From NCBI GenBank assembly GCA_031367345.1, contig JANLPR010000029.1:1-39343 (forward strand): a stretch of DNA of 39,343 bases. The letters are read 5' to 3'. How positions within the stretch are numbered: position 1 is the stretch's first letter; the number at the start of each line of letters is the position of its first letter. The stretch is from JADKIH01 sp031367345 (GTDB lineage Bacteria; Bacteroidota; Bacteroidia; AKYH767-A; 2013-40CM-41-45). Made by a program: the position numbers and the translations under genes. A model generated the notes under the pieces. It made no database searches. It saw nothing but the letters and a program-made list of their open reading frames with translations, and was not told the DNA's origin. Of the stretch, positions 32,410 to 39,343 are shown piece after piece.

Positions 32410-35391
32410 CTACCTTATCACCGATAACGATCCTTGCTTCTCTGTGAAATCATCGACAGTAATTTTGAAGTGATACAAAGCCGGTTTTAAGTTGGAAATA
32501 TCTACATCCAAATGTTTGGATGAATTATCTACAACCGTTGTGTAAACTGCAACTCCCAGCAGATTGTAAATTGTGATCACACATTTATCTCCTTTATTAA
32601 TTGTATAATCCATGGATATACGATCGGATGCCGGATTAGGATAGATTGAGAATTGATTTTCAGTAGACGGTTTAGCATGTCTTGGTGCAATACCATATGA
32701 AATACAGATTGCATCATCGTCCCAACCAATAGACTGATCAATGAGCGCGTAAAGTGAAAGTGCAGTATAAACCGAAGGACCTCCTGCAAATGGACATTGT
32801 TCAATAATTGCTTCAAGCGTTGATTGCTGATCGGTAGTAAAATTATATCGTTGGCGGGCAACAGTACCTAGGTAGATCTCGTTAACTGAAGCTTCGTTCG
32901 TTTCGTAATCTTCAGAAACAGGAATAGTACTATTTGCGGTTTCAGCATTTGAACGATTGTACTCTTCTATAGTTTTCATTACATCCATAATCTGTTCGTT
33001 ACTCGTTTTGATTGACCTCACTTGATCATTCAGTCCGGATATTCTATCGTGCAACATCTGATTAGTTGGATCTATTTCCAACAAACTATCAAGATCATGA
33101 ATCGTATCTGTATAGTTAACAATCATGTTCCTATTTGTGGAATACACAATTGAATAAACTGATTCCCATTGTACCGCTGTTTTGATATCATCTTTTAATT
33201 CGGTAAACAAACCGATGGATCCATTTAGCTCCTGATCATAGAATGCCTGCAAGATTGGATTGTTAGTCATGATATCAGGATTGTTTTTCAGCTTTTCAAA
33301 TAAGAACTTATCAGCTATGTAATTCGATGGCTCTGTAAATTCATTACCAATGTTGTCACCTTGTGCGATGATCACATCTTCACCACTTAACTGTTCCTCT
33401 CTAGGAATAGTTGGTTGACAATCGAAATTTGCACAAGTAAACTCATCCGAATTTCCATCCCCTTCGAACCAGTTATATCCATAGATATCATTCGTGCTTG
33501 TATTATTGGATGACGGTCCACTAGAATAGTAATCAAACTGATTAGCTGATGCAGAGCCTTGATTTATTCCTGATAGATAAGCTCCGTAAGAAGTATAAGT
33601 ACCTGTCCAACTATTCCCTGCGTTGTATTGAGTTCCGATCAATCCATTAAAGTTGAGCGAAAGTCCAAAGTTGTGATCATGGAAATTATTGCCTTTCAAA
33701 TATGTTCCGGAACAAGATCCAAGGAAGCGAATTCCATAATATTGTCTGTTAGTATAATTACATTCAATAGTATTTGACGGGCTGAGTGAGAAACGGAAAC
33801 CAAATTGCCGTGTGGCAAACATTTGATAGGCATAGACTGAATTACATTTGTATGTGTTCTTAGATGAATAAGCTGCATAAACACCACCGATATTGTAATT
33901 ACTATTCATCGCAATATCGTTTTGTTTAATCTCAGCGTAAACCAAGCCATTGCTATAAATTCCATATTTGGCCCGATTCAGCAAGAAGGTATTATTATTG
34001 ATGATAACTTTATTACCATGTGTGAATTCATCATTTCTGATTCCTGCCAAAGATGTAAGTGTAGTTGACATTCTGAAACTGGAATTTGAAATGTGAATTT
34101 CTCCATCCGGATTATGATAAGTCCAAACACCTACATATTTCGCCTGCCAAGAATTTTTCAATAAATTCACTTTAGTACAATTGGCAAGATAAGTTCCAAT
34201 GCGTGTATCGCTATTGGTGTTTACCTCTGAAATGTCTCCGTCAGTGCCCATTAACAAGAAACCATAATTTGCATTTTCAATAGTATAATCACTTGTGAAA
34301 TTTCCGCCTAAACCATGGAAGTTAAGATAGCAGTTAGTTGCGCGAATTCCACATCCGTTTTGATTGGCCAACATCACATCATACTGACTATCACGAATGA
34401 TGTTTTTGAAAGTTGCATTTACGATATATACCTGAGAGTTATTGGCAATAACACCATTGGCAAGATTATAGAATCTGATATCACCTCCGGCAACATTTGG
34501 AAGTTTGCCGAACTTGAAGTAAGAACAATTATCAACTTGAATTCCCGCAAGTGGGTAACTACCCGGATTAGTTTGTTGTCCTTCATACTTCTGAACAAAT
34601 GGCGTGTAAGTTGTACCACCGCAAGTATATGGATCAGAATAAAAATCGGTTGCACTTATGTAGGAACCGGTAATATCAACCGGAGTTCCTGTTCCGATTT
34701 TAATTCCGATGTAATTATTTCTGAAATGAGAATTGGAAATATTATAAGTAGATTTATCATTAACTAATAATCCGAATTCCGCTTCTGAAATAAACGCTCC
34801 ATTTCGAAGAACGATATGAGCACCGGGTTCCAGCACGATACCTTTCCACATTCGGCAGCAGTTACTACTTGAGGTTAAATTACAATTATCAATAGTTATT
34901 GTTGTTCCACCTCTTACAGTAATTTTAGCTCCTGGAGCAAAAGAAACTTGGCCACAATTCAGAAATGAAAAATCTCTGTTAATGATGAAGTTGCCATTGA
35001 AAGTCATATTTGCTCTTGTAACTGAAGATGAGTTTATTACATCATCTGGAAAATCTCCATCATAATAAGTATATGTATTCTGACAACAACCTTCAACAAA
35101 AATTGTATCAGTTATTAAACAAACAGATGTTCCCAATCTTATAATTATTTTACCACCTCCTGTATTCGACCAAGTAATCGAAGCAATCTTTTTATTATTC
35201 GAAGGGTAAGTAATATTGTAACTTCCTGAATTTGGAACAACATACCAGTTATATAAATTATTATAATTTGTTTGATAGTTCAAAATTGTATACAAAGATG
35301 TACCTGAAGATTGACATGCGCTTGAAGGACCACTGACTATAGGTTTAGTAAAATTTCCGGCAATGCTATTTACAACGGCACTGTTCGTCAT
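32410..35391 (-). CDS. 3' piece of an inversion-split T9SS beta-helix protein
   Basis: About 993 residues with no signal peptide. The frame continues upstream of the first ATG as TVTDLRGCTMTN, the core of a PKD/Ig-type repeat, so the annotated start is not a real one; coding begins at 35415. The body is a parallel beta-helix with right-handed-helix-like repeats (ADFYSDPYTC..., ISNSSFRMSTTLTSLAGIRN, NKVIINNNTFLLNRAKYGIYSNGLVYAEIKQNDIAMNS), like pectate-lyase-fold adhesins. A short helical stretch follows (SLLEIDPTNQMLHDRISGLNDQVRSIK). It ends with a type A T9SS sorting domain: FSIYPNPASDRISMDYT, ITIYNLLGVAVY, DISNLKPALYHFKI. The missing N-terminal part is encoded on the other strand next door and in the gene at 36408. 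Confidence 0.85.
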   Translation of the reverse strand: MTNSAVVNSIAGNFTKPIVSGPSSACQSSGTSLYTILNYQTNYNNLYNWYVVPNSGSYNITYPSNNKKIASITWSNTGGGKIIIRLGTSVCLITDTIFVEGCCQNTYTYYDGDFPDDVINSSSVTRANMTFNGNFIINRDFSFLNCGQVSFAPGAKITVRGGTTITIDNCNLTSSSNCCRMWKGIVLEPGAHIVLRNGAFISEAEFGLLVNDKSTYNISNSHFRNNYIGIKIGTGTPVDITGSYISATDFYSDPYTCGGTTYTPFVQKYEGQQTNPGSYPLAGIQVDNCSYFKFGKLPNVAGGDIRFYNLANGVIANNSQVYIVNATFKNIIRDSQYDVMLANQNGCGIRATNCYLNFHGLGGNFTSDYTIENANYGFLLMGTDGDISEVNTNSDTRIGTYLANCTKVNLLKNSWQAKYVGVWTYHNPDGEIHISNSSFRMSTTLTSLAGIRNDEFTHGNKVIINNNTFLLNRAKYGIYSNGLVYAEIKQNDIAMNSNYNIGGVYAAYSSKNTYKCNSVYAYQMFATRQFGFRFSLSPSNTIECNYTNRQYYGIRFLGSCSGTYLKGNNFHDHNFGLSLNFNGLIGTQYNAGNSWTGTYTSYGAYLSGINQGSASANQFDYYSSGPSSNNTSTNDIYGYNWFEGDGNSDEFTCANFDCQPTIPREEQLSGEDVIIAQGDNIGNEFTEPSNYIADKFLFEKLKNNPDIMTNNPILQAFYDQELNGSIGLFTELKDDIKTAVQWESVYSIVYSTNRNMIVNYTDTIHDLDSLLEIDPTNQMLHDRISGLNDQVRSIKTSNEQIMDVMKTIEEYNRSNAETANSTIPVSEDYETNEASVNEIYLGTVARQRYNFTTDQQSTLEAIIEQCPFAGGPSVYTALSLYALIDQSIGWDDDAICISYGIAPRHAKPSTENQFSIYPNPASDRISMDYTINKGDKCVITIYNLLGVAVYTTVVDNSSKHLDVDISNLKPALYHFKITVDDFTEKQGSLSVIR

Positions 35392-36382
35392 AGTACATCC
35401 ACGTAAATCAGTTACAGTTTATGTTCATTTTTATTTTATTGGGAGTCAAATTAATGCGAATGCATCTGTATTTTTTGCAAGAGATGCAGGTTTTGGTAAA
35501 AGATTATTAACCTTTTCTAGTAATTCGATACCCACCAAAGTCATTCCACTTTTTTCCGCCGAAGCTTCTACAGATCCTGATCCTGGTGATCAAAATTTTT
35601 TCGGAGATTATCTTATTTATGATAACGGATTTTCGTATAATTCGGGATTATCTTGGACTGGAACAGTTAATAATGTTGGGAATAGATTTGACGATTATTT
35701 CTCTAACCCGATCTACACTAATCCTTATGGCGATGGCGTAATGGCGACGATGTTTGAACAAACAGTAGGTTCTTCTGTTCCTCCCCAATATGTTGGAAAT
35801 GACATGTCCTTAGGAATAGGTTGGTTTAAGTATGGATCACTCCCTGATGCAAAATTCTATATGTGGCTGCCAAATGATAACCTTAGTATTGATGGATGCA
35901 CTTATCAAGTTAGTCCGGATCAAATCTTAATTCCTGGTCTTCCAGGACCACATGTTAATAATGTGGAAAATACCACATCTCTTAATCCCCAAATTAGTTC
36001 TGTGTATACATGGTACAAAAACGGAGTTGTTCAAACTGGATTTACTACATATAATCCATTTCTCCCTGTAACACATACTGGAATTCCTGAAACGTGGACT
36101 TGTGAAATGATTGTAGATGATCCTGGTAATTCAGGTTGGTTTCATCAATACAAATATAGAGACGATATTGTTCTGAAAGGAAGTATTCCTACTGTTTCTA
36201 TCTCAGCCGCTTCACTTAATATTTGTCCTAATGATTTTATAACTTTCGATGCAAATCCTTTAAATCCTGGTATCACACCGACCTATCAGTGGACAAGTAG
36301 TGTGCGTGGGCCAGTTGGAAGCAATTCTTCTACATTGACGCTCGGTAGTTTTACAAATAATGAAACAATTATCTTTACTTAA
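35363..36382 (+). CDS. Inverted middle piece of the same T9SS protein
   Basis: An open plus-strand frame; its first 18 residues, up to 35416, are antisense to the neighbouring gene and probably not coding. From 35417 it reads VYVHFYFIGSQINANASVFFARDAGFGKRLLTF..., the second half of a TIM-barrel-like domain. A region with Trp and Gly follows, then an Ig-like domain (SISAASLNICPNDFITFDANPLNPG...STLTLGSFTNNETIIFT) before a stop at 36382. It has no signal peptide, no sorting domain and no plausible start. One missing base just before 36380 would extend it as LTICPNNGDYYT to 36414, where inverting 35416-36414 joins it to VTDLRGC of the 3' piece and, at its other end, to NNIDI of the upstream minus gene. 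Confidence 0.8.
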   Translation: MLFTTALFVIVHPRKSVTVYVHFYFIGSQINANASVFFARDAGFGKRLLTFSSNSIPTKVIPLFSAEASTDPDPGDQNFFGDYLIYDNGFSYNSGLSWTGTVNNVGNRFDDYFSNPIYTNPYGDGVMATMFEQTVGSSVPPQYVGNDMSLGIGWFKYGSLPDAKFYMWLPNDNLSIDGCTYQVSPDQILIPGLPGPHVNNVENTTSLNPQISSVYTWYKNGVVQTGFTTYNPFLPVTHTGIPETWTCEMIVDDPGNSGWFHQYKYRDDIVLKGSIPTVSISAASLNICPNDFITFDANPLNPGITPTYQWTSSVRGPVGSNSSTLTLGSFTNNETIIFT

Positions 36383-36407
36383 CAATCTGTCCTAACAATG
36401 GGGACTA

Positions 36408-37115
36408 TTATACTATATCAATATTGTTGTCAATTTGGTTGGTTAGAGCTTGTTCACTATATAAAATTGGGTCAATATTTTTTAATTTTGTCAGGTCCCC
36501 TAAATATGTTCCTGTAACAATTGGATGATACCCAGAAGTATTAGACAATAGTTTTTGAGACTTCATTTCTTGAATCCCAGATAAATACAAATTCCAATTG
36601 TTTATAGGAACAGGAGTTGGATCGTCTCTCCACCAGTCAACCTCGGTATATATCATATCAAAGCAATAACTAGCATTTCCGAAAATTGCAAACATTCTTT
36701 TGTTAAATTCATTAATATTCCTGAAAAATTTTGAAGGTTGTGTCGAACCTGCAGTATTGGGTGGAGCTTGACCGGAAATTTTCGAGATTCCCGCACCATG
36801 CAGAGAATGTAAAAATTCACCCATCCTATTTTCTAATCCTGTGTTATTTGCAGTCGTAATTATTTGAACATCTGAAAAAATACTTGGCAAATCAAGATGA
36901 AGTCTATTTAAAATTACTATTTTGTAATTTCGGTTAGCACAATAAGATATTAAATCATTTTCACGTTCATAAATTCCATTAAAATCTTCATCAACATTAA
37001 AAATGTCATTTGCAAACATTTCAACAATTACAGTTTTATCGTCTGGTATCGATTGAGAACTTCCAGATTTCACAATCAAAAGAATTAATAGTAAAGAAAG
37101 AAGATGTTTGTTCAT
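36408..37115 (-). CDS. 5' piece of the inversion-split T9SS protein (signal peptide and TIM-barrel-like half)
   Basis: 235 residues with a signal peptide (MNKHLLSLLLILLIVKSGSSQ). The following domain looks like the first half of a TIM-barrel glycosidase-like fold: VIVEMFANDIFNVDEDFNGIYERENDLISYCANRNYKIVILNRLH, then GAGISKISGQ, then the acidic segment FDMIYTEVDWW, which recalls catalytic-end strands of GH18-like barrels, though I cannot name a family. It stops abruptly after ALTNQIDNNIDIV with TAA TAG. Its last strand joins naturally to YVHFYF, found on the opposite strand at 35420. It is therefore most probably the 5' end of one long gene running to 32410. Confidence 0.82.
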   Translation of the reverse strand: MNKHLLSLLLILLIVKSGSSQSIPDDKTVIVEMFANDIFNVDEDFNGIYERENDLISYCANRNYKIVILNRLHLDLPSIFSDVQIITTANNTGLENRMGEFLHSLHGAGISKISGQAPPNTAGSTQPSKFFRNINEFNKRMFAIFGNASYCFDMIYTEVDWWRDDPTPVPINNWNLYLSGIQEMKSQKLLSNTSGYHPIVTGTYLGDLTKLKNIDPILYSEQALTNQIDNNIDIV

Positions 37116-37131
37116 ATCAAATATATAATTG

Positions 37132-38544
37132 TTAATTAAAAATTATTTTTTTAGATGAAATATAAAAATTATTTTTCCTAAGGACTACGTTATATAATCC
37201 GCTATTGTAATCTTCATTTTTAAGATATATTATTCGGGAATTAATATCTAGAATGTCATCTATTAATTTTCCAGACAAATCATAAATAGAAATTGAAATA
37301 CAACCATCATTTAAAAATAATTCGTCATTTAAAAATATTTTTTTTTGGTCAGTCTCATAAACTACAATCATCTGCTCATCCTTTGTTTGAGAAATTTCAA
37401 TTAATTGGTTGATCAGTATGGAGTCACAAACTTTAAAAAGAAATCCTTTTGAAGTTGTAGTATTGCCCTGATCCTTTCTTCCGCAAACTATGGCGCATCC
37501 ATTTTTATTTATGATGTAATTAGGATATAAATAAGGTTCGTTTGATAAATTTTGCCATACTGTATCAGAAAATTGATTAACCATTGATGTAGAAATCATA
37601 GCAGTTAAACTGTCAAATCTGCATGAAAAAATATTTAAATCTTTATCAATTCTGCCAATAAGCAAAGAAGGGAACCCGGATACTGAAAGAACATTTAAAG
37701 TTGAATCCAATAAAATAATATTTGATTGCGTTCCACCATACCCTCTTTGCTCTACAATACCATATTTTCCTTGGTCTGTTTTAGTGAAATCTAATGGCAT
37801 TGATGTAACTGAAGCAGATAGAAATACGCTATCAATGAAACTTCCGGTTGTATCACATTCAAATACTCCTGAATGTACTATTAAGCTCATACTGTCTCGT
37901 AATGTAAGTGCGAAGACTAGTGTATCTGAAAATCTTTTTAGTAATGAATTATAGATTCCATTTGGAGAAAAATTATAAAGCGAATCCCATAATATATTGC
38001 CCGATTGATCAAACTTATGGAGAGAAAGTTGGTTAGGGAAAGTAGAAGTGTGGAGACCAGAAACAAAAAAAGTGCTATCCTCATTGATTACTATACTTTG
38101 AAATGTTTCCTGAGCGTAATCTCCGAATATTTTTTCCCACATGGTATTTCCTAAGCTATCTATTTTAGTTATTAAATATTGATTGTTAAAAGAATTCACA
38201 CTATCGAGAATTCGTATATAACCGCACAGTATAAAACCCTTATCTATACTTTCTTTAAGACAATAATATAAGTTAGTGGAATCAAAAGAAGTAAAATAAG
38301 CATTTTGCTTTCTCCACAATTCATTTCCTAAGCTGTCAGTTTTTATTATGATTCCATTTCCCCCGTTTGTATTTTCATAACTCCCGAAAAGAATGTTTCC
38401 ACCATCATGGACTGTATCAAGTCCAAAAATAGATAGTTCAACTGAACCTGTCCCATATTCTTTATAATAACTTGCAGGTTGAGAAAAGATATATGATGGT
38501 GTTCCAATAAACATCAGAAATAAACAGTTAAATAGAATTTTCAT
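37132..38544 (-). CDS. T9SS-secreted beta-propeller protein with type A sorting domain
   Basis: 470 residues, signal peptide ending YIFS before Q22. The body has repeated SLGNxxW-type blades (IIIKTDSLGNELWRKQN, YLITKIDSLGNTMWEKIFGD, SLHKFDQSGNILWDSLYN), as in the large family of 'SLGN-W' propellers that Bacteroidota export. The C-terminal part resembles a type A T9SS sorting domain (ISIYDLSGKLIDDILDINSRIIYLKNEDYNSGLYNVVLRKNNFYISSKKIIFN). It precedes the signal-peptide gene at 37115 by 16 bases on the same strand, so the two may share a transcript. Target unknown. Confidence 0.88.
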   Translation of the reverse strand: MKILFNCLFLMFIGTPSYIFSQPASYYKEYGTGSVELSIFGLDTVHDGGNILFGSYENTNGGNGIIIKTDSLGNELWRKQNAYFTSFDSTNLYYCLKESIDKGFILCGYIRILDSVNSFNNQYLITKIDSLGNTMWEKIFGDYAQETFQSIVINEDSTFFVSGLHTSTFPNQLSLHKFDQSGNILWDSLYNFSPNGIYNSLLKRFSDTLVFALTLRDSMSLIVHSGVFECDTTGSFIDSVFLSASVTSMPLDFTKTDQGKYGIVEQRGYGGTQSNIILLDSTLNVLSVSGFPSLLIGRIDKDLNIFSCRFDSLTAMISTSMVNQFSDTVWQNLSNEPYLYPNYIINKNGCAIVCGRKDQGNTTTSKGFLFKVCDSILINQLIEISQTKDEQMIVVYETDQKKIFLNDELFLNDGCISISIYDLSGKLIDDILDINSRIIYLKNEDYNSGLYNVVLRKNNFYISSKKIIFN

Positions 38545-38863
38545 TGATCAGTCCAGATTATGTATTATTATAAGGAGCAATATAAGACAAATTATGAAAA
38601 ACTAAAGAAAGGTTAAAAAGTTTTTTAGATGAATGCTCCAATTTTATGTAGTGTTCAAACATATTTCTTAATAAACTATAGCTTAAAATTCTATATTAAT
38701 TTCGATGAAAAGCATCAATGGAAATTTCCTCCGATCAATTGCAATTTATTTTATCAGGAATATTTCTTTCGTCCATTCAAAAATGAAAACGTTATGAGCG
38801 TAAAAATGTGGATAAAATTGTAATCTAAATTTACATTTTTCATAGGTAAAATAGTACATTTGA
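38545..38863. other. Intergenic stretch without a convincing gene
   Basis: About 320 AT-rich bases between the minus-strand propeller gene, whose promoter should lie here, and the IS66 remnant. A 64-codon plus-strand frame (38629-38823) has no recognisable protein features. Nothing else seen. Confidence 0.4.
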
Positions 38864-39196
38864 AGTGCGATTGAAACACTCGACCCGCTTTATGAAATAC
38901 AGTTTCTTCGGGAAGAAAATCTGAAAAAAGATTTACAAATTGGAAAACTTCAACGTCAGATAGAACAACTGATTCGTCATATTTACGGACAGAAAACTGA
39001 GAAGTATATTGCTGACCCTTTGCAATCATCCTTGTTTGAGTTGCCTGCTGTGGCAGAAAAAGAGAAGCAAAAACAAATCATCTCTTACGAGAGAGAAAAA
39101 CCGGATGGCAAAAACAATCACAAAGGTCGCCTGCCTTTACCGGATCATCTGCCACGAGTGGAAGAAGTACGAGAGCCGATTGAAGATGTAAGGTAA
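38864..39196 (+). pseudogene. Truncated IS66-family transposase (TnpC) fragment
   Basis: An open frame of about 110 codons without a start codon: IETLDPLYEIQFLREENLKKDLQ...IEQLIRHIYGQKTEKYIADPLQSSLFELP...GRLPLPDHLPRVEEVREPIEDV. This matches the N-terminal leucine-zipper and LFGxxSEK region of IS66 TnpC, then the stretch before the zinc-binding motif. The frame ends at a TAA formed by GTAAGC (39193), and the remaining 400 or so residues, including the DDE catalytic core, are absent from the window. A stop just upstream (38861) removes the start. So this is a dead, truncated copy, or one cut by a later insertion. Confidence 0.8.
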
Positions 39197-39343
39197 GCAT
39201 CTGACCAACCACACGTGTGCCTTGAAGTTTAAAATTAAACATGCTATTAAAATGATGGTGGTAGGCCCACCGTAAGCGCTGACAGACAGAGCAAACAAAC
39301 CACTCTCTGGTGCTGTTGATCGAAAGACAATGGTATTGAGCGA
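39193..39343. mobile_element. Possible IS66-type element tips
   Basis: GTAAGCATCTGACC at 39193 and GTAAGCGCTGACAGAC at 39272 both begin with GTAAGC, like known IS66 terminal repeats (5'-GTAA). The second is preceded by CCCACC. Each could be the left end of an element that runs on, the second past the window edge. This cannot be confirmed here because the other end is outside the window. Confidence 0.35.

Noticed and set aside
38629..38823. 64-codon plus-strand frame
   Set aside because: Random composition, no start context, no recognisable feature.

Overview
The window comes from a member of the Bacteroidota, probably a free-living or environmental lineage. Three things point there. Several secreted proteins end in, or look built for, a type A sorting domain of the type IX secretion system (T9SS). 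The primary sigma factor is the short Bacteroidota form without region 1.1. Several genes carry the Bacteroidota -7 promoter element TAnnTTTG, and the rpoD promoter has the full TTTG-N20-TATCTTTG. Base composition is AT-rich and ribosome-binding sites are mostly absent.

Layout. Bases 1-4607 (minus) hold one giant secreted-protein gene that runs off the left edge; it is interrupted by an in-frame TAA and seems to have a one-base frameshift in its signal peptide. After a roughly 0.9-kb gap come a MORN-repeat secreted protein, mnmA and a lipoprotein (plus). Minus-strand genes then encode a PaiB-like flavin protein, a long-form GAPDH, RpoD and a DegP/HtrA protease, most of them separated by clear hairpin terminators. 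On the plus strand an ECF-like sigma factor, its membrane anti-sigma partner and dapF are chained by ATGA overlaps. They are followed by an acetyltransferase, a seven-haem TPR cytochrome lipoprotein and a two-component pair. A minus-strand operon (24220 to 20439) encodes an exonuclease/GIY-YIG fusion, a redoxin, a cytochrome c/copper-monooxygenase-like lipoprotein and a GNAT enzyme. Two secreted beta-propellers, a small Ala/Lys-rich secreted protein, a CrcB fluoride channel and a DUF3078 protein follow. An ABC-F ATPase with a 54-residue membrane protein, ApaG and an SRPBCC protein come next.

The most unusual part is 32410-37115. Three apparently separate genes (minus, plus, minus) look like one 1568-residue T9SS protein whose central 999 bp (35416-36414) is inverted. 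Inverting that segment on paper restores both protein junctions in frame, apart from one missing base inside the segment. The sequence alone cannot separate a programmed intragenic switch from a rearrangement or assembly error. The flanking inverted repeat is only 7 of 9 matching bases, which argues against a classical invertase site.

The right edge (38864-39343) carries a truncated IS66-type transposase fragment and two GTAAGC sequences resembling IS66 tips. No tRNA, rRNA or CRISPR array was seen.
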